A DNA stretch of 64,000 nucleotides from contig JADPXZ010000007.1 of the NCBI GenBank assembly GCA_019009955.1, forward strand, positions 2,140,001 through 2,204,000, in the 5' to 3' direction. Position 1 is the stretch's first letter. Each line of letters opens with the position of its first letter. The notes under the pieces were generated by a model. It was not told the DNA's origin. It searched no databases and saw only the letters and a list, made by a program, of their open reading frames with translations. The position numbers were made by a program, and so were the translations under genes. The stretch comes from Riptortus pedestris (Eukaryota; Arthropoda; Insecta; Hemiptera; Alydidae). Shown here in pieces: positions 28,080 to 39,553 of this stretch.

Positions 28080-29115
28080 TTTGTATGCAGTATATAAGAC
28101 TGCTAGATAATGTGGCCGGTATAAGATAGCCAGATAATGTCTTCAATATAAGATAGTTAGATAATGTGTTCTCTATGATGTGGCCAGATAATGTCTTCTG
28201 TATAAGATAGCTAGATAGCCAGATAATGTATTCTGTATAAGATAACTAGATAGCCAGATAATGTCTTCTACATAAGATAACTAGATAGCCAGATAATGTC
28301 TTCTATATAAGATAACTAGATAGTCAGATAATGTCTTCTATATAAGATAACTAGATAGCCAGATAATGTCTTCTATATAAGATAATGTCTATATACTATG
28401 TACTATATTAAGTACAAGATATCTAGATAATTTGGAGTATATAAGATCGCCAGATAATGTGGAGTATATAAGATAGCCAGATAATATGGTCTATATGAGA
28501 TAGCCAGATAATATGATCTACACAAGTACAAGATAGCCAGATAATGTGGTCTATATAAGACAGCAAGATAATGTTATCTATATGAGATAGACAGATAATG
28601 TGGTCTATGAGATAGCCAGATAATCTGGTCTACATAAGTACAAGATAGCCAGATAATAATGTGGACTGTATAAGATAGCCAGATAATATGATCTATATAA
28701 GTACAAGATAGCCAGATATAATATATCTATATGAGATATATAAGATAGCCAGATAATATGGTCTATATAGCCAAATGTGGACTGTATAAGATAGCCAGAT
28801 AATAATGTGGACTGTATAAGATAGCCAGAAAATAATGTGGACTGTATAATATAGTCAGATAATGTTGTTTGTATATAAGTACAAGATAGCCAGATAATGT
28901 GATCTATATGAGATAAACAGATAATGTGGTCTATACGAGATAGCCAGATAATGTGGTCTACATAAGTACAAGATAGCCAGATAATGCTGTCTATATAAGA
29001 ACAAGATAACCAGATAATGTGTTCTATATATAAGATAGCCAGATAATGTGTTCTATATATAAGATAGCGAGATAATGTGTTCTATGTATAAGAAAATAGC
29101 TAGACATAGTCTATT
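28080..29115 (+). repeat. GATA-motif minisatellite
   Basis: Irregular units of about 30-40 bp built on AGATAGCCAGATAATGTGG and TCTATATAAGATA. Almost every unit carries two or three AGATAA/AGATAG words, the core of GATA-factor sites (WGATAR). It lies just downstream of the fusilli exon at 29462-29711, on the opposite strand, within the inferred intron. Confidence 0.9.
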
Positions 29116-29140
29116 TAGTCAGATATTTAAGTGTTATTGG

Positions 29141-29146
29141 TTTATT
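29141..29146 (-). promoter_or_regulatory. Candidate polyadenylation signal AATAAA
   Basis: AATAAA on the minus strand lies about 107 bp past the stop codon of the read-through frame ending at 29253. It could end a short fusilli isoform. A six-base motif in AT-rich DNA is weak evidence alone; its value is the placement. Confidence 0.35.
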
Positions 29147-29252
29147 AATTAATCAGAGGTTTTATGGTGTGATAATAAAATATGCGCACAAATTATTTAG
29201 TTATTTTTTTGATCGGCTAATATGGCTCTAGGAAATTATATAAATTTGATTG

Positions 29253-29711
29253 CTATATGGGAGGCAATGGCGGGAAATAGGAAAAGCGGGGAAATGAAAC
29301 CGGCAGAGCAAAGTGGATCGGAGGTGGTATTTGTATGATGGCGGGTGGCGGCGGTGGTGGCGGGGGAGGCGGCGGTGGCGGAGGAGGTGGCAAGAAATAG
29401 GGTTTCTTCAGAGGAGGCGGTATGAGGAACAACGGAGGCGGGGGCCTTTTCAGCAGACTACCTGCTGGCGGTTGGATCGTCGGTGTCGGCACAGAAGGTG
29501 GCGGCTGCTGAACGGCGGCGGCGTTGCCACCTGGCGGCGAGACCTGAACGCCGGACAGAACTAGAGACATGTCCTCGCCGGAGCACTGCCACACTTCAAT
29601 ATAGCGCTGCTTCTTCCCGAACGACATGTAGCGGTGGTGGCGGAGGGTGGCGGCAGCCGCCGCCGAGCCCTCGCAGTCCATCTGGATGAACGCCTCGCCG
29701 CTAGGCTGGCC
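29253..29711 (-). CDS. fus: fusilli/ESRP read-through form with proline-rich tail (alternative end)
   Basis: If the donor at 29462/29461 is not used, the frame stays open for about 69 more codons: [23 protein letters not shown], a run of about 16 prolines, [28 protein letters not shown] and a stop. Proline-rich sequence also follows RRM3 in the normal protein, so this may be real alternative coding sequence and a terminal exon. It could equally be intron that happens to be open because of the GGC/GGT-rich tract on the other strand. A plus-strand arginine/tryptophan-rich frame here is a shadow. Confidence 0.4.
   Translation of the reverse strand, partial: GQPSGEAFIQMDCEGSAAAAATLRHHRYMSFGKKQRYIEVWQCSGEDMSLVLSGVQVSPPGGNAAAVQQPPPSVPTPTIQPPAGSLLKRPPPPLFLIPPPLKKPYFLPPPPPPPPPPPPPPPPAIIQIPPPIHFALPVSFPRFSYFPPLPPI
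29462..29711 (-). CDS. fus: fusilli/ESRP exon: end of RRM3 and start of linker
   Basis: The acceptor is a long T run followed by AG at 29713-29712. The exon reads [36 protein letters not shown] and [14 protein letters not shown], then a [20 protein letters not shown] linker. It matches the second half of the third RRM of ESRP1/2 and Drosophila fusilli: the GRPSGDAFIQM RNP1-type strand, a helix with HHRYM, then RYIEVFQCSxEDMxxVL. These proteins bind GU-rich RNA and control epithelial splicing. The CAG|GTAGT donor leaves one base (G), which matches the two-base start of the exon at 12415. GC content is far above the flanks. The first half of RRM3 and everything back to the exon at 33468 are missing across the gap block at 29973. 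Confidence 0.92.
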
Positions 29712-29713
29712 CT

Positions 29714-29972
29714 AAAAAAAAAAAATTGAAAAATAATTACTAACATATATTGGTAAAAAGGGGTTTAATTTGATATATGTGCCTAGGGAAGGAGGGAGGA
29801 GGGAGAGTGAGAGTGAGAGTGAAAGAGAGAGAGAGGGGAGAGAGAGAGAGAGAGAGAGGGGGGGGAGGGAGAGCGGGGGGAGAGAGAGAGAGAGAGAGGA
29901 GATGAGGGAGGGAGAGCGGTAGGGGAGAAGGAAGAGAGGGAGGGAGGGGGGAGAGAGGTGGGGGGGGGGGGT
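29714..29972. repeat. Polypurine tract next to gap block
   Basis: A short AT-rich segment (to about 29785) is followed by GA/GGA repeats ending in a G run and T at 29972. Frames over this and the next block are artefacts. Confidence 0.9.
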
Positions 29973-30472
29973 CCCCCCCACCCCCCCCCCCCCCCACCCC
30001 CCCCCCCCCCCACCCCCCCCCCCCCCCACCCCCCCCCCCCCCCACCCCCCCCCCCCCCCACCCCCCCCCCCCCCCACCCCCCCCCCCCCCCACCCCCCCC
30101 CCCCCCCACCCCCCCCCCCCCCCACCCCCCCCCCCCCCCACCCCCCCCCCCCCCCACCCCCCCCCCCCCCCACCCCCCCCCCCCCCCACCCCCCCCCCCC
30201 CCCACCCCCCCCCCCCCCCACCCCCCCCCCCCCCCACCCCCCCCCCCCCCCACCCCCCCCCCCCCCCACCCCCCCCCCCCCCCACCCCCCCCCCCCCCCA
30301 CCCCCCCCCCCCCCCACCCCCCCCCCCCCCCACCCCCCCCCCCCCCCACCCCCCCCCCCCCCCACCCCCCCCCCCCCCCACCCCCCCCCCCCCCCACCCC
30401 CCCCCCCCCCCACCCCCCCCCCCCCCCACCCCCCCCCCCCCCCACCCCCCCCCCCCCCCACCCCCCCCCCCA
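29973..30472. other. Artificial-looking 500-bp filler (probable assembly gap)
   Basis: The pattern is seven C, then A every 16 bases with 15 C between, 31 A in all, then eleven C and A. The block at 58792-59291 has exactly the same pattern, phase and length. There is no error or variant in either. A natural minisatellite is not expected to have the same start phase, end phase and round-number length at two loci. It is best read as a 500-base run of unknown sequence written out as a fixed pattern. Sequence continuity across it should not be assumed. Confidence 0.85.
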
Positions 30473-31956
<1,484 letters not shown>

Positions 31957-32695
31957 TTTCTGCATGTCCGATGCAAGTTAGCATATCACATGCATTTGGA
32001 GTGGACTACAATTAATTTATACATAAATAATTTAAAAGTATGACATATATATATATATATATATATAAAGAATTAACAATAACAACATTAAAAGTAAAGT
32101 AAAAACATATAAAGAGAAGATTATTAGTCTTAAAAAGAAAAAGAGAAAAGAAATAATGAATATCCATAAATATTTTAAGTATTGTAGTTGTATCGGCTGT
32201 AATAAGTATTCGACCGATTAATTGTATCGAAAGCATGTTCTGCGAATATTTTAAAAGCGTTATTATATTTTAAAAATAACGTTGTCTTCTTCTATTGGAA
32301 ATTTGCCTTTTTTTTGTTCAATGTCTTGTTTTAGTTTTTGTCGTCGGTTAGTCAGTAGTCTGCGATCGTATATTAAGTGTTTAGCTGTTTGTCGAGTCGA
32401 GTAATCACAGCGGCAAGTATTGTTGTCTTTTATGTTGAATCGTCGGTAGTAAGAATTTAGCCGAGCCGTGTCCCGTTACTAATTGTGCAATGTAAAAGTC
32501 TGTCTGTATGTATTCGATGTCGAAATATGTGTTAATGTTCGGAATGAAAAGTTTTAAATGTCGTCCTTTATTAGTTAATGTCCATCGTTGTCGCCATTTT
32601 TCAGTTAGATGAGCTTTTAACATATATTTTACGTGGGCTTTGGAGATTTTATTGTAACATTCTGGTAATTGGGAATCTTTTGAAGCAGACTTAGC
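31957..32695 (-). mobile_element. 5'-truncated non-LTR retrotransposon (LINE) 3' end
   Basis: The minus strand holds the last ~145 codons of a LINE ORF2 (see pseudogene entry) and then about 300 bp of 3' untranslated sequence ending near 31957. A second copy of only that 3' untranslated part is at 63018-63305 in the same orientation, ending at the same point (GCATCGGACATGCAG on the minus strand). 5' truncation with a shared 3' end is the expected LINE pattern. Confidence 0.8.
32263..32695 (-). pseudogene. LINE ORF2 C-terminal region
   Basis: The minus frame reads SKDSQLPECYNKISKAHVKY, then HLTEKWRQRW, NKGRHLKLFIPNI and FYIAQLVTGHG, and after a one-base shift NSYYRRFNIKDNNTCRC, QTAKHLIYDRRLL, FPIEEDNVIFKI and a stop. 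The RW..S.KGR....IPNI, L(T/S)GHGxFxxYLxRF and C.C....T..HL(I/L) order is the conserved tail of arthropod R1/Jockey-like reverse transcriptase ORFs, ending in the cysteine/histidine knuckle. A frameshift near 32455 breaks it. The reverse transcriptase core is absent. Confidence 0.8.
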
Positions 32696-32699
32696 TTAA

Positions 32700-32721
<22 letters not shown>

Positions 32722-32731
<10 letters not shown>

Positions 32732-33405
32732 GTAACCTCTGTCTGTACATTGATTTTTTTCGCAAATTTTCAGGATAACTTTTCGTTTCACATGTCATAG
32801 ACACCATAACTGCATTTTGTTTCTTTCGTGTATGTTTGTTTGTTTGTTACCTTTTCACGCATAAACGGCTGAACCGAATTTGATGAAACTTGGTATGTAT
32901 ATTACAACTAACCCAACTTAGACTTTAGGCTATATTAATATTCTCTCAGACGAACAGAAGTAGGAGTTATAAGGGAAGGCTGAAATTAAAAATAGCGATA
33001 TTTCGTTTCCTATTGGTTTTTTGGCAAATATAAACATAACAAAAGTTGTTTATTTTGTTATTTAGAGAAATTTGTTCAACAATTCTTTTCAATATGAACT
33101 ACCAGGTACCTCACTTGGAATAATTAAATCAAATTATAATATATTATTATAATATTTTGTCCTTAATAATTTAAATCTATGCATAATGCACAGGAAACGG
33201 GAAATATGACAATATGGAGGGCAGTGAAGTCTTACATAGAAAATTAATTTTATTATTAGCAAATCCACAGCAACGACGGGTATTAACCCTAAACACTGGG
33301 ACGGGTAAATGTCAAAATATTGTGCAAAGTAAAGCCTTGCCAAAAATATACCATCACCATTCAGCCTCAAATGAATTCCCGGGCGAAGCTGGGTATCTGA
33401 GCTAG
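32722..33405 (+). mobile_element. Helitron-like element, short copy in fusilli intron
   Basis: It starts after a TA run with AAAATTGTAACCTCTGTC, has the AACGGCTGAACCGAATTTG segment and only one central repeat, and ends CCCGGGCGAAGCTGG, TATCTGAG, CTAG at 33402-33405 then T. A TA run and 4 further bases separate it from the splice donor of the next fusilli exon. Confidence 0.68.
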
Positions 33406-33463
<58 letters not shown>

Positions 33464-33467
33464 TTAC
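33406..33467. repeat. TA microsatellite abutting a splice donor
   Basis: A TA run reaches to 33461; the donor GTAAGT of the fusilli exon occupies 33462-33467 on the minus strand. Confidence 0.9.
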
Positions 33468-33614
33468 CAGACTTAGCGCCTTGGAGAGCGGAACCCCTGA
33501 CGTTCTGACGGCAGCCTCCGTGAGTCGGGTTTCTTCCTGGACTTCATCGGAGAGGAAACTAATACTAAGATCGACCGAAGTTGGTTTGACAACATATTCT
33601 TGTATACCGAGAAC
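33468..33614 (-). CDS. fus: fusilli/ESRP second coding exon
   Basis: Forty-nine codons lie between TTTCAG and CTG|GTAAGT: VLGIQEYVVKPTSVDLSISF, LSDEVQEETRLTEAAVRTSG, VPLSKALSL. This aligns with the ESRP N-terminal domain segment VGQLHxVLVRPDxLELT..CKEETxL...L..A..L..AL. The exon begins and ends in phase 0, exactly matching the phase-0 end of the start exon at 36346. The next piece of the domain (the FCLCTDGQLHxRQ region in vertebrate proteins) is not found between here and the gap block at 29973-30472. Confidence 0.92.
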
Positions 33615-33639
33615 CTGAAATATAACATTAAAAAACACT

Positions 33640-34145
33640 GTTAGTATTAAAGATAGAGAAAAAGTGCATATAACAACAATTGTAGAGCATCAATAGTTCA
33701 ACAAGATTGGTTCTATAACATTTTACTCTCAGACTCATAATAACGGAGATATTTGGAATTTTAGGAAAAATAAATAGATTAGGTCTGAGATGCTAAACAC
33801 TTTTTAAAAGAAAAACGCTAATATCTCGGTTAATATTTACTCTAGAGAAAAAGTGCATATAACAACAATTGTAGAGCATCAATAGTTCAACAAAATTGGT
33901 TCTATAACATTTTACTCTCAGACTCATAATAACGGAGATATTTTGTTATGAATAGCTAAAATAAAATAATTCGGAGATACTAACCTTGTGCAACATTTTA
34001 TTAAATGAAAACGCTAATATCTCGGTTACTATTTACTCTAGAGAAAAAGTGCATATAACAACAATTGTAGAGCATCAATAGTTCAACAAAATTGGTTCTA
34101 TAACATTTTACTCTCAGACTCATAATAACGGAGATATTTGGAATT
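33640..34145 (+). repeat. Quasi-palindromic repeat array, three forward copies
   Basis: Copies at about 33648-33755, 33817-33943 and 34015-34140. Each runs from AATATCTCGGTTAATATTT (missing in the first) to AATAACGGAGATATT. Spacers contain AGAAAAACGCTAATATC and short AT sequence. Confidence 0.92.
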
Positions 34146-34404
34146 TTTGCTCCTCGTACAAAGTTTACAATCGAACAAACATTATACCAACTGTTAGAGC
34201 TTAATTGTCACGCTCCGTTGGGCCTGTGAGGTCTATAATCATGATTTAGGTTTAAAATCCTTGGAAAATATGGCGGCTAATGACAGACGAGTGAACGGCC
34301 TTGGATAAAAAGAAGACGGGAAATGAAATACGTCCAGCACGCAGGGGCTGCGTGGACTAAGCAGATTTCCCACACGCAAAACCTATTTATTTTAGCTATT
34401 CACT
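34146..34404. other. Non-repetitive spacer between opposing arrays
   Basis: About 260 bp of balanced composition. It includes GGGCTGCGTGGACTAAGCAG near 34345, related to GGGCTGCGTAAATTGAGC at 13819 and GGGCTGCGTAAATAAAGC at 47949. No coding exon is recognised. Confidence 0.5.
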
Positions 34405-34905
34405 ACTATAATTCCAAATATCTCCGTTATTAAGAGTCTGAGAGTAAAATGTTATAGAACCAATCTTGTTGAACTATTGATGCTCTACAATTGTTGTTAT
34501 ATGCACTTTTTCTCTAGAGTAAATATTAACCGAGATATTAGCGTTTTTCCTTGTAAAGTAGTTTAAAGTGTTATTTTAGCTATTCATAACAAGAATTCCA
34601 AATATCTCCGTTATTATGAGCCTGAGAGTAAAATGTTATAGAACCAATCTTGTTGAAAAAGTAATGTTCTACAAATGTTGTTCTATACACTTTTTCTCTA
34701 TCGTAAATATTAACCGAGATATTATTATTTGTCGGAAATAATTACCGTCTTATTCCCTTAACAACTTCACTATGAGAAGCATTGGTATATATTTTGTTAA
34801 CTTCCAAATATCTCCGTTATTATGAGCCTGAGAGTAAAATGTTATAGAACCAATCTTGTTGAGCTATTGATGCTCTACAATTGTTGTTATATGCTCACTT
34901 TTTCG
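34405..34905 (-). repeat. Quasi-palindromic repeat array, three reverse copies
   Basis: Copies at about 34414-34540, 34598-34723 and 34805-34895 run from AAATATCTCCGTTATTA to CCGAGATATTA. With 33640-34145 they form a head-to-head arrangement around the spacer at 34146-34404. Confidence 0.9.
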
Positions 34906-35215
34906 GTAAAAAAAAAAAATATTAATTTTCACAAGGCCAAAAGTTATACCATACCTTCCGAGACTCAGCTATTGTTATATTACATATCGAGGACGTGGGA
35001 ATGGGAATATGAACCATTGTTCGCAATAAACAGAATAATTCATAGGGATATTACAATATTTTATTATTTATACACGATAAAAAGCCAATTTGGTTCTCAA
35101 TTAATTTTGTGGCTATGGGAAAAAAAATGTTGAGACTTTGAGACATGCAATCTCGAGATAAAACACTAAAATTACGGTTATGCAAAACAGGAAAAATTTA
35201 CCGATAACTCGCTTG
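34906..35215. other. Spacer without recognised feature
   Basis: About 300 bp of AT-rich sequence. Nothing coding recognised. Confidence 0.5.
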
Positions 35216-36295
35216 GTGTTAGACCTACGACGAAAGTGCATATAACAACAATTGTAGAGCATCAATAGTTCAACAAGATTGGTTCTATAACATTTTACTC
35301 TCAGGCTCATAATAACGGAGATATTTGGAATGTTAGCTAAAATAAATAGATTAGGTCTGAGATACTAACCTTCTGCAAGACTTTATTAAATAAAAACGCT
35401 AATATCTCGGTTAATATTTACTCTAGAGAAAAAGTGCATATAACAACAATTGTAGAGCATCAATAGTTCAACAAGATTGGTTCTATAACATTTTACTCTC
35501 AGACTCATAATAACGGAGATATTTGAAACTTTAGCTGAAATAAATAGATTAGGTCTGAGATAGTAACCTTGTGCAACACTTTATTAAAGAAAAACGCTAA
35601 TATCTCGGTTAATATTTACTCTAGAGAAAAAGTGCATATAACAACAATTGTAGAGCATCAATAGTTCAACAAGATTGGTTCTATAACATTTTACTCTCAG
35701 GCTCATAATAACGGAGATATTTGGAAGTTAACAAAATATATACCAACGCTTCTCATAGTGAAGTCGTTAAGGGAATAAGACGGTAATTATTTCCGACAAA
35801 TAACAATATCTCGGTTAATATTTACTCTAGAGAAAAAGTGCATATAACAACAATTGTAGAGCATCAATAGTTCAACAAGATTGGTTCTATAACATTTTAT
35901 ACCAACGCTTCTCATAGTGAAGTCGTTAAGGGAATAAGACGGTAATTATTTCCGACAAATAACAATATCTCGGTTAATATTTACTCTAGAGAAAAGGTGT
36001 ATAGAACAACATTTGTAGAACATTACTTTTTCTACAAGATTGGTTCTATAACATTTTACTCTCAGGCTCATAATAACGGAGATATTTGGAAGTTAACAAA
36101 ATATATACCAACGCTTCTCATAGTGAAGTCGTTAAGGGAATAAGACGGTAATTATTTCCGACAAATAACAATATCTCGGTTAATATTCACGATAGAGAAA
36201 AAGTGTATAGAACAACATTTGTAGAACATTACTTTTTCTACAAGATTGGTTCTATAACATTTTACTCTCAGGCTCATAATAACGGAGATATAAAG
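35216..36295 (+). repeat. Quasi-palindromic repeat array, six forward copies
   Basis: Copies start near 35226 (left-truncated), 35400, 35598, 35808 (right-truncated), 35967 and 36174. Two use a variant middle (GAACAACATTTGTAGAACAT). Linkers come in two kinds: one with TAGATTAGGTCTGAGATA, one with ACCAACGCTTCTCATAGTG. The array ends about 50 bp from the donor of the fusilli start exon. Confidence 0.92.
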
Positions 36296-36345
36296 AATTT
36301 TAGTTTCGTACCTCTACTAAATAACAACAAAATATATAACGTTAC

Positions 36346-36474
36346 CTGGTTCCTGTGTAGATCTATTAGTGCGTATCCTAGAAGGACGATGTCCGTCTCG
36401 TCCGACCCCAGTCCGGCCCCTTGGAGCCCAGAAGTCGCGACGAGAAAACAGCAAGCGGTCATCTTCTGTCATAT
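36346..36474 (-). CDS. fus: fusilli/ESRP start exon
   Basis: The acceptor is a T-rich run ending CAG at 36475. After 12 bases the frame opens at ATG 36462 and reads MTACCFLVATSGLQGAGLGS, DETDIVLLGYALIDLHRNQ, then CAG|GTAAC at 36346. It aligns end to end with the first 40 residues of vertebrate ESRP1/2 (MTASPDYLVVLFGxTAGxxG, LGSDExEIVLLVWKVID). An in-frame TGA three codons upstream supports this start. A second ATG at 36472, out of frame, lies just upstream. Acceptor sequence before a start exon implies a further 5' untranslated exon at higher coordinates. Confidence 0.93.
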
Positions 36475-36790
36475 CTGAAAAAAAAAGAAATGCCATGTTT
36501 GATAAAAATCAACAAAAAAAAAACAGGAAAGAGTGGGGGTAATGCAGAAGGAAGCGGAACTTAAAATGCGAATATCTCGGTTAATATTCGTTCTAGAGAA
36601 AAAATGTATATAACAATATTTATAGTAAATTTAATTTGCAATAAGATTGGTTATGTACAATTTTTCGATCCGACGCATAATAACGGAGATATTTGCGAAT
36701 GTATGAAATTCTCTACAGGTAAGATTTCAGCCATTAACGAACTTGATCTTTAGTTTTACATAGAACGTTTAAATATAGAGTTTGGTAATG
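36475..36790 (+). repeat. Quasi-palindromic repeat, subfamily 2, single copy
   Basis: A copy at about 36567-36694, with GAGTGGGGGTAATGC upstream. Nothing else recognised to 36790. Confidence 0.82.
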
Positions 36791-37985
36791 ATAAGATAAG
36801 AATTAGAGAGAGAGGGAGGGAGACAGAGAGAAGAGAGTGTGGGGGAGGAAGAGTGTGGGGGTAGAGAGAGGGGGAAGAGAGTGGGGGAGAGATAGTGAGA
36901 GTGGGAGGAGGGAGACTGAGAGAGGGGTAGGATAGAGTGAGGGGGAGAGAGAGAGGGGGAGAGGGAAGGATGGGAGAGATAGACAAGGAGAGAGAGGGGG
37001 TAGAGAGAGAGGGAAGAGAGTGAGAGACAGAGGGAAGGAGGGGAAGGGAGTGAGAGAGAAGGGAGGGGAGAAGAAGAGTGTGTGAGAGAGATAGTGAGAG
37101 TGGGAGGAGGGAGACTGAGAGAGGGGTAGGATAGAGTGAGGGGGAGAGGGAGGGATGGGAGTGATAGAGAGGGAGAGAGAGGGGGTAGAGAGAGAGGGAG
37201 AGACAGAGGGAAGGAGGGGAAGGGAGTGAGAGATAAGTGCGGCCATAAGAAGAGAGTGTGAGAGAGATAGTGAGAGTGGGAGGAGGTAGACTGAGAGAGG
37301 GCTAGGATAGAGTCAGGGGGAGAGGGAAGGATGGGAGTGATAGAGAGGGAGAGAGCGGGGGTAGAGAGAGAGAAGGAGAGACAGAGGGAAGGAGGGGAAG
37401 GGAGTGAGAGAGAAGGGAGGGAAGAAGGGATATAGAGTGAGAGAGATAGTGAGAGTGGGAGGAGGGAGACTGAGAGAGGGCTAGGATAGAGTGAGGGGGA
37501 GAAAGAGAGGGGGAGAGATGGGGTAGAGAGAGAGAGAGAAGAGAGTGAGAGACAGAGGGAAGGAGTGGAAGAGAGTGAGAGAGATAGTGAGAGTGGGAGG
37601 AGGGTGGATGAGAGAGGGGTAGGATAGAGTGAGGGGAGAGGGAGGGATGGGAGTGATAGAGAGGGAGAGAGCGGGGGTAGAGAGGGAGGGAGAGACAGAG
37701 GGAAGGAGGGGAAGGGAGTGAGAGAAGGGAGGGGAGAAGAGGAGTGTGTGAGAGATAGTGAGAGTGGGAGGCGGGAGAGTGAGAGAGGGCTAGGATAGAG
37801 GGCGGGGGAGAGAGAGGGTGAGAGAGCGGGATGGGAGTGATAGAGAGGGAGAGAGAGGGGGTAGAGAGGGTGATGAAGAGACAGAGGGAAGGAGTGGGAA
37901 GGAGTGCGGAGAAGGGAGGGAGAAGAGGAGTGTGGTGAGAGATATTGATAGTGGGAGGAGGAGGAGAGTGAGAGTGAGGGCTAGG
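36791..37985. repeat. Polypurine tandem repeat, units of ~180 bp
   Basis: The landmark GATAGTGAGAGTGGGAGGAG recurs near 36892, 37088, 37266, 37446, 37584, 37756 and 37940, each followed by GGATAGAGTGAGGGGGAGA-like sequence. Units vary in length. From about 37880 small irregularities increase. Confidence 0.9.
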
Positions 37986-39266
37986 ATTGTTCTATAACAT
38001 TTTTACTCTCATGCTCATAATAACGGAATATTTGGAAATAACAAAATAATATACCCAACCGATCTCATACTGAAGTCCGTTAATGAATAAGACGGTAATT
38101 ATTTCCGACAAATTAACAAAATCTCTCGTTAATATTTACTCTAGAGAAAAATGCAATAACAACATAGTAGAGCATCAATAGTTCAACAATCTTGGTTCTA
38201 AACATTTTACTCTCAGGCTCATAAAAACGGAAGAATTTGGTAAGTTAACAAAATATATACCACGCTCTCATAGTGAAGTCGTTAAGGGAAATAAGACGGT
38301 AATTAAATTCCGACAAATAACAAATATCTCGGTTAATATATTACTCTAAAGAAAAAAAGGTGTTCATATAACAACAATTGTAGAGCATCAATAGTTCAAC
38401 AAATGGTTCTATAACATTTTACTCTCGGGCTCATAAGTAACGGGAGTATTGGTAGTTAAAACCCAAAATTATACCAAAACGCTTCTCATACAGAAGTCGT
38501 TAAGGGAATAAGACGGTAAATATTTCCGACAAATAACAATATCTCGAGTTAATATTTACTCTAGAGAAAAAGTGCATATAACAACAATTGTAAGCATCAA
38601 TAGTTCAACAAGATTGGTTCTATAAATTTTACTCTCAGGCTCATTAATAACGGAGATATTTGGAAGATTTAACCAAAATATTATTACACAACGCCTTCTC
38701 ATAGTGAAGTCGTTTAAGGGAATAAGGAACGGTAATTATTTTCCGACAAATAACAATATCTCGGTTAATATTTACTCTAGAGAAAAAGTGCATATAACAA
38801 ATAATTGTTAGAGCATCAATATTTTCAACATGATTGGTCTATAAACATTTTACTCTCAGGCTCATAATAACGGAGATATTTGGATGTTTACAAAAATATT
38901 ACCAACGCTTTCATAGTGAAGTCGTTAAAGGTAATAGACGGTTAATTATTTCCGGCGAATAAAATATCTCGGTTAATATTTACTCTAGAGGAAAAAAGTG
39001 CATATAAACAATTGTATGAGCATCAATAGTTCAACAAGATTGGTTCTATAACATTTTACTCTCAGGCTCATAATAACGGAGATATTTGGAAGTTAACAAA
39101 ATATATACCAACGCTTCTCATAGTGAAGTCGTTAAGGGAATAAGACGGTAATTATTTCCGACAAATAACAATATCTCGGTTAATATTTACTCTAGAGAAA
39201 AAGTGCATATAACAACAATTGTAGAGCATCAATAGTTCAACAAGATTGGTTCTATAACATTTTACT
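37986..39266 (+). repeat. Quasi-palindromic repeat array, noisy forward copies
   Basis: About seven copies with the CTTCTCATAGTGAAGTCG linker. 37986-39010 has frequent one- to three-base insertions relative to the clean copies at 39011-39266 and elsewhere. The last copy is cut at ACATTTTACTG (39266), where non-repetitive sequence begins. Confidence 0.85.
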
Positions 39267-39415
39267 GTTCTTCTGTCCTTTGCTAGAGTGAGGGAGTGAG
39301 AGAGAGAGGTGAGCGCTGATCCGAGGAGCAGCAGGTGGGTACCCGTTACCTGTCGGGGGTCGCTGAACTCCAAGGCTCCCCGCTACTTTATCACTACCAT
39401 TCAACCCTCTCTCTC
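39267..39415. other. GC-balanced unique block, possible 5' untranslated exon
   Basis: About 110 bp (39310-39400) of balanced sequence between repeats. On the minus strand it contains CGACCCCCGACAG|GTAACG, a good donor. It lies 2.8 kb upstream of the fusilli start exon, which needs an upstream non-coding exon. Some frames are open but none is recognisable protein. Confidence 0.3.
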
Positions 39416-39507
39416 TCTCCCTCACTTTATCGCTCTGTCTCCCTCACATCCCTCTTTATCACTCACATCCCTCTCCCTCTCCCTCTCTCTCTGGAGAGAG
39501 AGAGAGA

Positions 39508-39553
<46 letters not shown>

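Noticed and set aside
29313..29689. Plus-strand arginine/tryptophan-rich frames
   Set aside because: Shadows of the minus-strand fusilli exon and its polyproline codons.
34822..35310. Recurrent peptide SLRVKCYRTNLVELLMLYNC in many small open frames
   Set aside because: It is the translation of the quasi-palindromic repeat, found in both orientations and with frame-breaking variants; no start, codon bias or splice support.
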